Source: Mycobacterium szulgai (GTDB lineage Bacteria > Actinomycetota > Actinomycetes > Mycobacteriales > Mycobacteriaceae). Taken from it: DNA of 57,920 nucleotides. Where the stretch lies: NCBI RefSeq assembly GCF_002116635.1, contig NZ_LQPW01000136.1, forward strand, positions 1-57,920. The letters run 5' to 3'. Shown piece after piece: positions 7,994-16,505 of the stretch. The notes beneath the pieces are model-generated. The model worked only from the letters and a program-made list of their open reading frames with translations, did not search any database and was not told the origin of the DNA. The translations under genes and the position numbers were made by a program. Every line of letters begins with the position of its first letter. Positions within the stretch are counted from its first letter, which is position 1.

Positions 7994-9052
7994 TCAGGTC
8001 AATGGCCGGGTAGCCGCCATCAGCGGTCCAAACCCCACGGCTTGCATGCGGTTCATCATCTTCGCCGTTGACGGTTCATGTTCCAGCAACGCGTCGACTG
8101 CGTCCTCGGCGGTATCGACGATGCGCACCAGCCTGCCGAATTCCGGGCGTGACAACTTCGCCCGCCCGACGAACAAGGCATCAAGCACGGGCAGAACCGG
8201 CAGTTCCTCCGTCCAGAATTCTTCGCCCAAAAAAATCATCGGGGCGAACGGCTGGTCGTTTCGCGGATAGAAATTCTGCGCCGCATTCTGAAACACTTCT
8301 TGCAACGTGCCCGCTGCTCCAGCGGTGTAGATGATGCCGTTGGCGGCCAATGAAAGCAGGATGTCTTCGCGAATGCTGTTCTGGAAGTACTTCGCGACTT
8401 GCGTTGCCAGCGGCGAAAGCGGCTCACCCCCGTAGTACCAGGTGGGCACCGCGATGCTGCGTCCTCCACGGTCGATGAACGTTTGCGCGATCTCGTACGC
8501 GGGTTTGACCCAGTCATGCAGCCGGCGCACCATCGCGATGTCGACCGCACCCGTGCAGGAGACCACCGCCGACGCGCCCTCGGGCAGCGTCGGCCGCGCC
8601 TGCAATTGCTTCAGTGCGTGGGTCACATCGTCGCCCGGCGCACTGGCCAGCAACGCGCCCAAGTGGGTGGCTTCCATCGCTCCGGGCCCGCCTCCGCTGG
8701 CAACCAGGCAGCCGCGTTGTGTCAGGGCCCGCGCGATGTCCACTACGGATGAATAGTTCGCCGATCCGCGAATCTCGTCATGGCCACCCATGATGGCGAC
8801 CGTGGGCGAGTCAACACTATGCAAGAAAAGGGTGAGGGCGCGCATGATCGAGTGGTCGTGCAGCGCCTGCATCATTCCTGCGTAGGGATCGGTGGGACAC
8901 GCTCCGCCGTTGGCGGTGAAATATCGATAGGACCGAAAGTCCACGGTTTCGGCGAAGCTGTCCGGCCGTTCCGCGGCGAAGCCGCTCAGCAGCTCCATCG
9001 GCGTGTAGAGCGAGCTGCGCAGCGGCTGGAACGGGACTTCAAGAATCGGCAT
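7994..9052 (-). CDS. LOG-family (lysine-decarboxylase-like fold) protein with altered motif
   Basis: A 352-residue cytoplasmic protein with the Rossmann-like fold of LOG/TIGR00730 nucleotide phosphoribohydrolases. The first signature is intact (GGGPGAMEATH). The second, normally PGGxGTxxE, reads AGAAGTLQE, so the Pro and one Gly are replaced while GT and Glu remain. It is longer than canonical LOG enzymes (about 190 residues), with extra N-terminal sequence. It may act on a different nucleotide or sugar phosphate rather than activate cytokinin. It starts 579 bp from the divergent glycosyltransferase operon. Confidence 0.8.
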   Translation of the reverse strand: MPILEVPFQPLRSSLYTPMELLSGFAAERPDSFAETVDFRSYRYFTANGGACPTDPYAGMMQALHDHSIMRALTLFLHSVDSPTVAIMGGHDEIRGSANYSSVVDIARALTQRGCLVASGGGPGAMEATHLGALLASAPGDDVTHALKQLQARPTLPEGASAVVSCTGAVDIAMVRRLHDWVKPAYEIAQTFIDRGGRSIAVPTWYYGGEPLSPLATQVAKYFQNSIREDILLSLAANGIIYTAGAAGTLQEVFQNAAQNFYPRNDQPFAPMIFLGEEFWTEELPVLPVLDALFVGRAKLSRPEFGRLVRIVDTAEDAVDALLEHEPSTAKMMNRMQAVGFGPLMAATRPLT

Positions 9053-9104
9053 GTGGCATCCGGCTGCATTGTGTCACAACGGATTGGCGCGACAGAGTAA
9101 TTCG

Positions 9105-9507
9105 CTAACAGTTGCAGCGCTGCGTCGGATGCGCAATGGCCTTCAGCACGAGCTGTGGGGTCCCGCCGAAATCATCTGGGTTGCAGGTGTATAGCGCGAG
9201 GCCCGCCTGGGCCTGCTGCAAATGTTGCCGGCGCACGGCAGGCTCGTCCACATCACGCGCGACATACGGTTTTACGGACAGCACTGCCAAGGTGCAGTCC
9301 CCGCGTTGGAGGTCTGTTGAGTTTTGGCCGGTGTGGGTATCAGTGATTGCAGAGGCGAGCCGGCCCTTGTGGTACTCGTCTTTGATCGTCGTCGTCGTAG
9401 TTTGCGACGATGCGGTGATAGGCGACGGTCGTCGTGGAAGGGGTGCTGGTCGCCGTGGTGGAGTCGGAGCCGGGAGAACCGTCGGAGCGAGGTCGCGTTG
9501 CGTCGGT
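9105..9507 (-). pseudogene. Possible gene remnant, C-terminal part of an exported or linker-type protein
   Basis: The minus frame is open from a stop at 9507-9509 to the stop at 9105. It reads a Pro/Thr-rich linker followed by a compact tail with two Cys near the end (TQRCNC). No ATG or GTG start with a ribosome site exists; the first usable start is TTG at 9290, which would give only 61 residues. A neighbouring frame also reads Ser/Thr-rich linker sequence just upstream, consistent with an old frameshift. I do not recognise the family. It may be a decayed gene or chance. Confidence 0.3.
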
Positions 9508-9542
9508 TAGCTGATCGAACTATAGTCTGGACAGGTGTCCAG
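9498..9542 (+). promoter_or_regulatory. Promoter with overlapping palindromic operator for the glycosyltransferase operon
   Basis: A -35-like TTGCGT (9498-9503) and a -10 TATAGT (9521-9526) are separated by exactly 17 bp. The predicted start point (about 9533) falls inside the inverted repeat CTGGACA-GG-TGTCCAG (9527-9542). Such a dyad is typical of TetR-type operators. No regulator gene is adjacent, so control in trans is inferred. The leader to the ATG at 9632 is about 100 nt. Confidence 0.65.
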
Positions 9543-9631
9543 TTTTGCTGTCACGGTGTTCGCGGGTCCGGACACCGGGATGGATTTGAGACGTGCTTCC
9601 GCCGTCGTTCCCCAGCGGAGAAGAGTTGAGT

Positions 9632-10888
9632 ATGCGCATCGCCCTGCTGTCCTACCGGAGCAAGACCCATTGCGGTGGACAGGGCGTCTATGTGCGCCAT
9701 CTCAGCCGCGGTCTGGTGGACCTCGGGCACGACGTGGAGGTGTTTTCCGGTCAGCCCTACCCCGAGTTGCTCGATCCGCGGGTGCGCTTGACCGAAGTGC
9801 CGAGCCTTGATCTGTATCGGGAACCCGACCCCTTCCGAGTGCCGCGCCTGAGCGAGATCCGCGATTCCATCGACGTGCTGGAACTCCTCACCATGTGGAC
9901 CGCGGGATTTCCCGAGCCGCGGACATTCACCATGCGGGCCGCCCGGCTACTCGCCGACCGGGTCGCCGACTTCGACCTCGTCCACGACAACCAAAGCCTG
10001 GGCACCGGCCTGCTCGGCATCGCCGAGCTGGGCCTTCCGGTGGTCGCCACCGTGCACCACCCCATCACCCGTGATCGTCTGCTCGATCTCGCGGCAGCGC
10101 GGTGGTGGCGAAAACCGTTGGTGCACCGTTGGTATGGCTTTTCCAGTATGCAGAAACAGGTGGCCCGGCAGATCCCGGACCTGCTGACCGTTTCCTCGTC
10201 GTCGGCGGTCGACATCGTCTCCGACTTCGCCGTCTCCCCCGGCCAACTGCACGTGGTGCCGCTGGGAGTCAATACCCAACTGTTCCAACCCGGATCGGGT
10301 CGAAGACAAGCCGGCCGGGTCATCGCGATCGCGAGCGCCGACACGCCGCTCAAGGGCGTAGCCACGCTTCTGCACGCGGTCGCCCGATTGCGCGTCGAGC
10401 GCGACCTCGAGTTGCGACTGGTCGCCAAGGTGGAACCCAACGGTCCCACCGAGAAACTCGTCGCCGAATTGGGGATATCCGACATCGTCCACATCTCCAA
10501 CGGGCTCTCCGATGAAGACCTGGCCGCATTGTTCGCTTCGGCCGAGGTTGCCTGCATTCCCTCACTCTACGAAGGGTTTTCGCTGCCTGCGGTTGAGGCC
10601 ATGGCAAGTGGCACCCCGATCGTTGCCAGCCGGGCGGGCGCGCTGCCCGAGGTTCTGGGCACCGACGGCGCCTGCGCGCAGTTGGTGCCGCCGGGCGACG
10701 TCGATGCGCTGAGCGTCGCCCTCGGCGAACTGCTGGATTCGCCGGAAAAGCGCCGCCGGCTGGGCAGCGCCGGAAGAGCTCGCGCTGTCAGGGTTTTCAG
10801 TTGGGAAGCCGTAGCGGCGCAAACCCTGCGCGTCTATGAACGGGCGATTGCGCGCAAGGCCGCTAACTTGGGCGAAACGCCATGCTGA
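9632..10888 (+). CDS. GT4-family glycosyltransferase
   Basis: A 418-residue GT-B glycosyltransferase. The N-terminal domain has the glycine-rich acceptor loop (GGQGVYVRHLSRGL). The C-terminal donor domain carries VVPLGVNTQLFQP and the retaining-enzyme EX7E motif in SLYEGFSLPAVEAMASGTP. Such enzymes transfer a nucleotide-activated sugar onto lipid or glycan acceptors at the inner membrane face. ATG at 9632 is chosen because GGAGAAG sits at 9617-9623; the in-frame start at 9593 lacks this. It overlaps the next gene by 7 bp, the first of two overlaps that mark a three-gene operon. Donor and acceptor are unknown. Confidence 0.9.
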   Translation: MRIALLSYRSKTHCGGQGVYVRHLSRGLVDLGHDVEVFSGQPYPELLDPRVRLTEVPSLDLYREPDPFRVPRLSEIRDSIDVLELLTMWTAGFPEPRTFTMRAARLLADRVADFDLVHDNQSLGTGLLGIAELGLPVVATVHHPITRDRLLDLAAARWWRKPLVHRWYGFSSMQKQVARQIPDLLTVSSSSAVDIVSDFAVSPGQLHVVPLGVNTQLFQPGSGRRQAGRVIAIASADTPLKGVATLLHAVARLRVERDLELRLVAKVEPNGPTEKLVAELGISDIVHISNGLSDEDLAALFASAEVACIPSLYEGFSLPAVEAMASGTPIVASRAGALPEVLGTDGACAQLVPPGDVDALSVALGELLDSPEKRRRLGSAGRARAVRVFSWEAVAAQTLRVYERAIARKAANLGETPC

Positions 10889-11640
10889 CAGTCGATTTCG
10901 ACCGGCTGGGCATCGGGCCATCGACCAAGGTCATCGACGTGGGATGTGGCGCCGGCCGCCATGCCTTCGAAGCTTATCGGCGCGGCGCCGACGTCGTCGC
11001 CTTCGATCGCGACGGCGCCGAATTGCGTTCGGTGGAAAACATGTTGCAGGCGATGTCGCAGACCGGTGAAGCGCCGCCGACGGCATCGGCCAAAGCTGTA
11101 CTCGGTGATGCGCTGAGGCTGCCCTACGCCGACGAGACCTTCGACTGCGTCATCGCCTCCGAAATCCTGGAACACGTGCCGCAGGACGACGCTGCCATCG
11201 CTGAGTTGATCCGGGTGCTCAAAGTCGGTGGCACCCTGGCGGTCAGCGTGCCCCGGTGGCTGCCCGAGCGGGTGTGCTGGCTGCTGTCGGAGGAGTACCA
11301 CAGCAACGAGGGCGGCCACGTCCGGATCTACCGCGCCAGCGCGCTGCGGGACAAGATCGCCCGCGGTGGAATGGAATTGACGCACACGCATCACGCGCAT
11401 GCACTGCACTCGCCGTTCTGGTGGCTGAAATGTGCGGTCGGCGTGTCCAATGGCGATCATCGGGTGGTGGCCACCTATCACCGGCTTCTGGTATGGGATC
11501 TGATGCGCCGGCCCAAGATAACCCAGCTCGCCGAGACACTGCTCAATCCGCTGGTGGGTAAGAGTGTGGCGATGTACTTCACCAAGCCGCAAGCGGTGAC
11601 AAGCCAAGCAGCGCAAGGGTATTCAGTTGCATCGAGTTGA
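10882..11640 (+). CDS. Class I SAM-dependent methyltransferase
   Basis: A 252-residue protein with the Rossmann SAM-binding loop VIDVGCGAGRHAFEA, an acidic residue after strand 2 (AFDRDG), the GDALRLPYADETFDCVIASEILEHV motif region and the later VLKVGGTLAVSVP strand. This is the Methyltransf_11-type pattern. The ATG at 10882 lies within the end of the glycosyltransferase gene, implying translational coupling. By context it probably methylates the sugar or lipid product of the glycosyltransferase, but the sequence does not show the substrate. Confidence 0.9.
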   Translation: MLTVDFDRLGIGPSTKVIDVGCGAGRHAFEAYRRGADVVAFDRDGAELRSVENMLQAMSQTGEAPPTASAKAVLGDALRLPYADETFDCVIASEILEHVPQDDAAIAELIRVLKVGGTLAVSVPRWLPERVCWLLSEEYHSNEGGHVRIYRASALRDKIARGGMELTHTHHAHALHSPFWWLKCAVGVSNGDHRVVATYHRLLVWDLMRRPKITQLAETLLNPLVGKSVAMYFTKPQAVTSQAAQGYSVASS

Positions 11641-12703
11641 TCCGCCGACGGTTCCCGGCGTCCTCACGCCCGAACAATGCCGGCAGACCGCGGCGTCGAT
11701 CGCCCTCGCGCAGGAATCGTCGGGTGCCATCCCGTGGTTTGACGGCGGTCATACCGATCCGTGGGATCACGTGGAATGCGCGATGGCGCTCACCTCGGCC
11801 GGACTCCTGGAACACGCGCGGGCGGCGTTCGACTGGAGCCGGCGCACTCAGCGGCCCGACGGATCCTGGCCCATCCAGCTGCGTGCGGGAGTTATCGAAG
11901 ACGCCAACAGTGACAGCAACTTCTGCGCCTACATCGCCACCGGTGTCTGGCACCACGTGTTGGTCACCAGCGACCGGTCATTCGCTGCGGTCATGTGGCC
12001 GGTGGTGCACAAAGCGATCGACTTCGTCATCGACCTGCAAGTGGGTTACGGTGAAATCTGTTGGGCGCGAAGCGAAAATGGTATCTTGCCAGAGGCGTTG
12101 GTGACCGGCAACGCCAGCATCTACCACAGCATCCGGTGCGCGCTCGCGTTGGCTGAGCTCGTCGGCGAACCGCAACCGGAGTGGGAATTGGCACTGGGCC
12201 GGCTCGGCCACGCGATCATCGCCCACCCCGAGGCATTCACCGAAAAAGACCGTTACTCGATGGACTGGTACTACCCCATCCTGGGCAGCGCGCTGCGCGG
12301 CCCAGCGGCGGCTGCGCGAATCAAGCAGCGCTGGAACGACTTTGTGGTCGACGGTATCGGGATCCGGTGTGTGGTCGATCGCCCCTGGGTGACCGGCGCC
12401 GAAACCTGCGAACTGGTGATGGCACTGGACACCATCGGGCACCGATCGGCTGCGCGCCAGCAATTCGATGCGATGCAGCATCTGCGCGACGGCGATGGCT
12501 CCTATTGGACGGGTTTGGTATTCGCCGACGGAAAGCGTTGGCCAGAAGAGCGAACCACCTGGACGGGCGCCGCCATGATTCTGGCGGCAGACGCGCTGTC
12601 CGATACGACGCCGGGCAGCGGGATCTTCCGCGGCGACGGCCTACCGGTAGGCCTGCAGACCGACTTCGACTGCGAATGCATCGCCGCCGGGCCTAGCCGG
12701 TAG
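11627..12703 (+). CDS. Alpha-toroid (prenyltransferase/squalene-cyclase-like) protein
   Basis: A 358-residue protein with repeated short helices and segments such as RRTQRPDGSWPIQL and TWTGAAMILAADAL. These resemble the QW-like repeats of alpha/alpha-toroid proteins, often annotated prenyltransferase. No DxDD cyclase motif is seen, so catalysis on a terpene is unproven; it could instead be a glycan-handling toroid. The start is TTG at 11627, overlapping the methyltransferase end by 14 bp. It completes a coupled operon with the glycosyltransferase and methyltransferase. Its 3' end overlaps the opposing methyltransferase gene by 11 bp. Confidence 0.75.
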   Translation: MHRVDPPTVPGVLTPEQCRQTAASIALAQESSGAIPWFDGGHTDPWDHVECAMALTSAGLLEHARAAFDWSRRTQRPDGSWPIQLRAGVIEDANSDSNFCAYIATGVWHHVLVTSDRSFAAVMWPVVHKAIDFVIDLQVGYGEICWARSENGILPEALVTGNASIYHSIRCALALAELVGEPQPEWELALGRLGHAIIAHPEAFTEKDRYSMDWYYPILGSALRGPAAAARIKQRWNDFVVDGIGIRCVVDRPWVTGAETCELVMALDTIGHRSAARQQFDAMQHLRDGDGSYWTGLVFADGKRWPEERTTWTGAAMILAADALSDTTPGSGIFRGDGLPVGLQTDFDCECIAAGPSR

Positions 12704-13364
12704 CCTCGACCGGCTCCCCGGCCTGCCCGCCGGTGCGTTCGAGCACCCGCAGTGAACCGGTGACCGCGACCTCGCGGAATTGGCCGGAATCAATTGCCCG
12801 GCAATAGATTTGATAAGGCGGCCGACCGCCATCCTTAGGGTCGGGGAACACGTCGTGGATGACTAGGGCTCCGCCGCCGGCCACCCATTTCGCCCATCCG
12901 TCGAAGTCGTGCTGCGCGGCGGTCTCACTGTGGCCGCCGTCGATGAACAGCAACTGCAGCGGCGACCGCCACGCCCGAGCAACCACGGGCGACTTGCCGA
13001 CGACGGCAACTACGTGATCGTCCAGTCCGGCCGCGTCGAGCGTGCGACGAAACGTCGGCAGTGTGTCGAACAATCCGGTGACCTCGTCGACCAATGTGGC
13101 GTCATGGTATTCCCAACCGGCCTGGTGTTCCTCGGACCCGTGATGGTGGTCGACGGTGAAGAGCACGCTGGCGGTTTTCTGCGCCGCCGCGCCCAGCAGC
13201 AGCGTGGATTTGCCGCAGTAAGTACCGATTTCGACCGCCAGTCCGCCGTCGAGATATCGTCGCGCGGCGTCGTAGAGAGTGCGCCCCTCGTCGGCCGGCA
13301 TGAAACCTTTCACCTGTTCAGCCAGCGCGAACAACCGCTCGGTCGAACTGGTGTCGGCGTTCAT
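12693..13364 (-). CDS. Class I SAM-dependent methyltransferase (Methyltransf_24-like)
   Basis: A 223-residue cytoplasmic protein. It shows a SAM-binding loop AVEIGTYCGKSTLLLGAAA, an acidic FTVDHHHGSEEHQ after strand 2, and a LLFIDGGHSETAAQHDFDGW segment. These are typical of the Methyltransf_24/cephalosporin-hydroxylase-like group that modifies sugars or small molecules. It is transcribed towards the glycosyltransferase operon and overlaps its last gene tail to tail. Functional linkage with that operon is plausible but unproven. ATG start at 13364. Confidence 0.85.
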   Translation of the reverse strand: MNADTSSTERLFALAEQVKGFMPADEGRTLYDAARRYLDGGLAVEIGTYCGKSTLLLGAAAQKTASVLFTVDHHHGSEEHQAGWEYHDATLVDEVTGLFDTLPTFRRTLDAAGLDDHVVAVVGKSPVVARAWRSPLQLLFIDGGHSETAAQHDFDGWAKWVAGGGALVIHDVFPDPKDGGRPPYQIYCRAIDSGQFREVAVTGSLRVLERTGGQAGEPVEATG

Positions 13365-13410
13365 CGGCTCAACCTATCCGGTCGCTCTGCCGGCGCCGGC
13401 AGGACCTGGC

Positions 13411-13686
13411 TCAGCCGTGCGGCGCCTCAGAGATCTTGCTGTCCGGCTTGCCTACCGATTGGCAGTAGAGCGTTACCGAGGCGCGTGTTGCCGAAATCTC
13501 CACATTGTTGGGATCGCTGCCGTTCTTGTCCTTGAGCATCTTGCTGATCTCGTCGCTCTGCTTCTTCTCGTCCTGCGTGGTGAAGTCCTTGCACTTTGTG
13601 TCACCACCGGTATTGATGACCTTTGAGGCCGAACATCCGGTGAATAGCAACGCGGCGATCGCGATAGCGGGCGCAATTCGCTTCAT
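13411..13686 (-). CDS. Small lipoprotein, HdeA-like
   Basis: A 91-residue protein starting MKRIAPAIAIAALLFTGCSAS, with a lipobox LFTGC for lipidation at Cys21. The mature part is short, charged and helical with two further Cys (TKCKDF and LYCQSV). That spacing resembles actinobacterial proteins annotated as HdeA-type acid-stress chaperones. AGGGAGG lies just upstream of ATG 13686, supporting this start over in-frame 13848. It is likely anchored to the outer face of the plasma membrane. The HdeA link is a pattern match only. Confidence 0.75.
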   Translation of the reverse strand: MKRIAPAIAIAALLFTGCSASKVINTGGDTKCKDFTTQDEKKQSDEISKMLKDKNGSDPNNVEISATRASVTLYCQSVGKPDSKISEAPHG

Positions 13687-13759
13687 CGTGGGCCTCCCTG
13701 GATCGAAGTTGTAACTATCTGTACACCATGACGCCGAATTCCAAACGCTTCGTCCCCCT

Positions 13760-14548
13760 TCACGCCGCGGCCGCCGTGACGACGATCGAGTCGCCTCCGG
13801 TTTTCCACGCATTCGTGAAGGTGGCGACCGATACCTGCTCGTCAGCATGGTCGGCGCCTGGGTCGTTGAGGTCGACCGTCTGGGTGTTGGTGTCCAGTCC
13901 GGTGACGACCAGAAAGTGGTCGGCGCTGGTGCGCTGGTCGCTGGTGTTCCAGATGATCGCGGAGTTCACCCAGGCGATGACCTTGCGATTATCAGCGAGG
14001 TAGTGCTGCAGCGCGGTCATACCGGTCTGATCGGCATGCGTGTTATCGGTCATGGCGGATTTGATGCCGTAATGGTCGAGCAGCACCACGATGTCCCCCA
14101 TTTCGATGCCGCCATTGCCATTGGTGTGGCTCGGGTCGTTGCCGGGGGCATAGATGGGTCCCGGGTTGGTTTGGGAAGGGGTGTTCTCAGCCAATGTGAT
14201 GACCTGCTGCTCCGTCAGAACGCGTCCGGTGAGCTCACCGACCACATCGGCGACCGAGACGAGCCCGCAATTGTCCTCGAGCGACTGCTGTTGCCAATAC
14301 TTTGCGGCCGCGGCCGGGTTGCCGTACACCCCGCCGGCGGCCGCAGGCCAAGCCGACGGCGATGGCGCACTGGTGGAAGCAGCGCTAGTGGTCGTCGACG
14401 GAGTCAGCGAGGGCGCCGAATGGGTTACCGGGGTGCATGCCGAGGTGACGCAGACGCCGGTTAGGCCGATGATCGCATATGCCACGGCAGTGCGCGTCGC
14501 CGCCGCGATCCCGAAGTTGAACATGGTGGTTAGTGAAGACCCCATCAC
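13760..14548 (-). CDS. Exported C39-like (papain-fold) peptidase-like protein
   Basis: A 262-residue protein. An N-terminal hydrophobic segment ends in Cys residues (GVCVTSACTP), possibly a lipobox, and is followed by a Ser/Thr/Pro linker to about residue 70. The C-terminal domain has the Peptidase_C39_2 layout: catalytic Cys94 in EDNCGLVSVADV, His211 in SADHFLVVTG, and an Asp after the His strand. Some C39-like proteins are proteases and others inactive, so activity is uncertain. The start is GTG 14548 or the adjacent ATG 14545; ATG 14524 is also possible. Confidence 0.78.
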   Translation of the reverse strand: MMGSSLTTMFNFGIAAATRTAVAYAIIGLTGVCVTSACTPVTHSAPSLTPSTTTSAASTSAPSPSAWPAAAGGVYGNPAAAAKYWQQQSLEDNCGLVSVADVVGELTGRVLTEQQVITLAENTPSQTNPGPIYAPGNDPSHTNGNGGIEMGDIVVLLDHYGIKSAMTDNTHADQTGMTALQHYLADNRKVIAWVNSAIIWNTSDQRTSADHFLVVTGLDTNTQTVDLNDPGADHADEQVSVATFTNAWKTGGDSIVVTAAAA

Positions 14549-14743
14549 CTGGTCTTGACAATCCCCTTCAGGCGCATCGGGCCGCGCTGAATTGAGCGAG
14601 TTCAGGGCAGATAGCTGCTTGACAGTTGACCACGAGTGGTGTCCAAGTCAGTTGCCTTGAGTGGCAATATGTTTCATCCAATCGAAGGCGGTTGCTAACA
14701 CCGGCCGGTTTCGGCTTGCAGTTCGCGGGCTACCCGATGGTCG

Positions 14744-16024
14744 ATGACATCTGACCCTGATACCCCGCTGCCGCGCCGCCGGAGCAATGTTCGATGGCCG
14801 CGTCGCCTTCTGTTTGGTGCCCTTGTGGTACTGGGAGTCGTGGGCGCGGTTCAGCTTGCCGCCCTGACGCATTGCCCGACCGGCAACTGCCACCGAGCCG
14901 CTGAGGCGTCCGGCCCGGCGCGACTGACGATCACTCCCGCTGCCAATGCACACGACGTCGACCCGGTGGCGCCGGTGATGGCGAAAGCCGATGTGGGGAC
15001 CCTGCTGGAAGTCCGCATGGTTAACGACGCCGGCAAATCAGTCGAGGGCGTCATGACCCCCGACAACACGGTTTGGAAGACGACCACCGCGCTGGGCTAT
15101 GGGCGGACCTACACGCTGACGGTGACCAGCCGCGGCACCAATGGCGTTGCCACCACTGAAGAATCGTCGTTCTCCACGCTGCGGCCGTCCAACCAGACCA
15201 AGGTGTCGTTCACCACGACGTCGGAGGCGCCGCTGCGAGACGGGGGCACCTACGGGGTGGGAACTGTGGTCGTGGCCCACTTCGATGAGCGGATCACCGA
15301 CCGGGCCGCCGCCGAGCGCCGGCTGACCGTGACCACTAACCCGCCGGTGCCGGGATCCTGGTTCTGGGTCGACAGCCAGAACGCGCATTGGCGACCCGAG
15401 CATTACTACGCACCGGCCACGACCGTCGCCGCCGAAGCCAAGATTTACGGAATATCCATGGGCGACGGACTATTCGGCCAGGAAGACAACCGGGTGTCGT
15501 TCCGGATCGGGGACGCGCACATCGCCATCGCCGACGATGCCACCAAGATGGTCAGCGTCTACGACAACGGGGCTCTGGTGCGCACCATGCCGACCTCGAT
15601 GGGAATGGGCGGGACCGAAACGGTCGGATCGCAGACGCTGTCGTTCTGGACGCCGCCGGGTGTCTACACCGTCCTGGACAAGGGCAATCCGGTCGTCATG
15701 GACTCCTCCACATTCGGGTTGCCCAAGAATTCGCGCCTCGGCTACCGCGAGACCATCAACTACGCCACCCGGATCAGCACCGATGGCATTTATCTGCACC
15801 AGCTCGATGCCACGGTGTGGGCACAGGGCCACACTGACACTTCGCACGGGTGCCTGAACCTCAACGGCGACAACGCAAAATGGTTTTACGACTTCTCCGT
15901 TGCGGGTGACGTCGTCGAGGTTCGAAACACCGGCGGGCCGCCGCTGAAGATCACCCAGAATGGCGATTGGAGCCTCAGCTGGGATCAGTGGCGCGACGGC
16001 AGCGCGTTGAAGCCCGCCTCGTAG
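14744..16024 (+). CDS. L,D-transpeptidase (YkuD)
   Basis: A 426-residue membrane-anchored periplasmic enzyme that forms 3-3 cross-links in peptidoglycan. A short cytoplasmic Arg-rich tail precedes one membrane segment (about residues 22-42). Two Ig-like domains follow (about 58-150 and 155-255), then the YkuD catalytic domain with HTDTSHGCLNLN, in which Cys370 is the nucleophile. This domain order matches mycobacterial Ldt enzymes, but I cannot assign a specific paralogue. The gene ends 4 bp before the -35 box of the furA promoter, so the two units are tightly packed. Confidence 0.92.
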   Translation: MTSDPDTPLPRRRSNVRWPRRLLFGALVVLGVVGAVQLAALTHCPTGNCHRAAEASGPARLTITPAANAHDVDPVAPVMAKADVGTLLEVRMVNDAGKSVEGVMTPDNTVWKTTTALGYGRTYTLTVTSRGTNGVATTEESSFSTLRPSNQTKVSFTTTSEAPLRDGGTYGVGTVVVAHFDERITDRAAAERRLTVTTNPPVPGSWFWVDSQNAHWRPEHYYAPATTVAAEAKIYGISMGDGLFGQEDNRVSFRIGDAHIAIADDATKMVSVYDNGALVRTMPTSMGMGGTETVGSQTLSFWTPPGVYTVLDKGNPVVMDSSTFGLPKNSRLGYRETINYATRISTDGIYLHQLDATVWAQGHTDTSHGCLNLNGDNAKWFYDFSVAGDVVEVRNTGGPPLKITQNGDWSLSWDQWRDGSALKPAS

Positions 16025-16028
16025 ACTC

Positions 16029-16057
16029 TTGACTGATTCCAGAAAAGAGCGTAATAG
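16029..16057 (+). promoter_or_regulatory. furA promoter, leaderless
   Basis: TTGACT (16029-16034) and TAATAG (16052-16057) are separated by exactly 17 bp. The predicted start point coincides with the GTG start codon at 16065, give or take one base. Mycobacterial furA genes are known to be transcribed from the start codon and autoregulated by FurA at an AT-rich operator here. It starts 4 bp after the transpeptidase stop codon. Confidence 0.85.
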
Positions 16058-16064
16058 TGGCGGG

Positions 16065-16505
16065 GTGCCCTCTACGGCGGACTTCACCGAAAAGCTGCGG
16101 ATGGCCGATCTACGGGTGACCCGGCCCAGGGTCGCCGTGTTGGAAGCCGTGTACGCCAATCCGCATGCCGACACCGAGACGATTTTCTCGACGGTGCGGA
16201 CCGGCTTGCCCGACGTTTCGCGCCAGGCCGTCTACGACGTGCTCAACGCACTGACTGCGGTCGGTCTGGTTCGGCGGATCCAGCCATTGGGGATGGTCGC
16301 CCGCTACGAGTCCAGGGTCGGTGATAATCACCATCACGTCGTGTGCCGGTCCTGCGGAGTAATTGGCGACGTCGACTGTGCGGTCGGTGAGGCGCCGTGC
16401 CTGACCCCGTCGGACGAGAACAACGTCTTGGATGGCTTCGTCCTCGACGAGGCCGAAGTCATCTATTGGGGCCTGTGCCCCGATTGCTCGACACCTGTTG
16501 CCTGA
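16065..16505 (+). CDS. furA: FurA, ferric-uptake-type redox-sensitive regulator
   Basis: A 146-residue Fur-family repressor. The winged helix contains LRVTRPRVAVLEAV and VSRQAVYDVLNALTAVGLVRRI. The metal-binding part has HHHVVCRSCG and CPDC. It closely resembles M. tuberculosis Rv1909c, which represses its own promoter and katG in response to peroxide. GTG at 16065 is chosen over in-frame TTG 16029, because the latter lies inside the -35 box and family members begin just before ADLRVTRPRV. katG follows after 48 bp. Confidence 0.96.
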   Translation: MPSTADFTEKLRMADLRVTRPRVAVLEAVYANPHADTETIFSTVRTGLPDVSRQAVYDVLNALTAVGLVRRIQPLGMVARYESRVGDNHHHVVCRSCGVIGDVDCAVGEAPCLTPSDENNVLDGFVLDEAEVIYWGLCPDCSTPVA

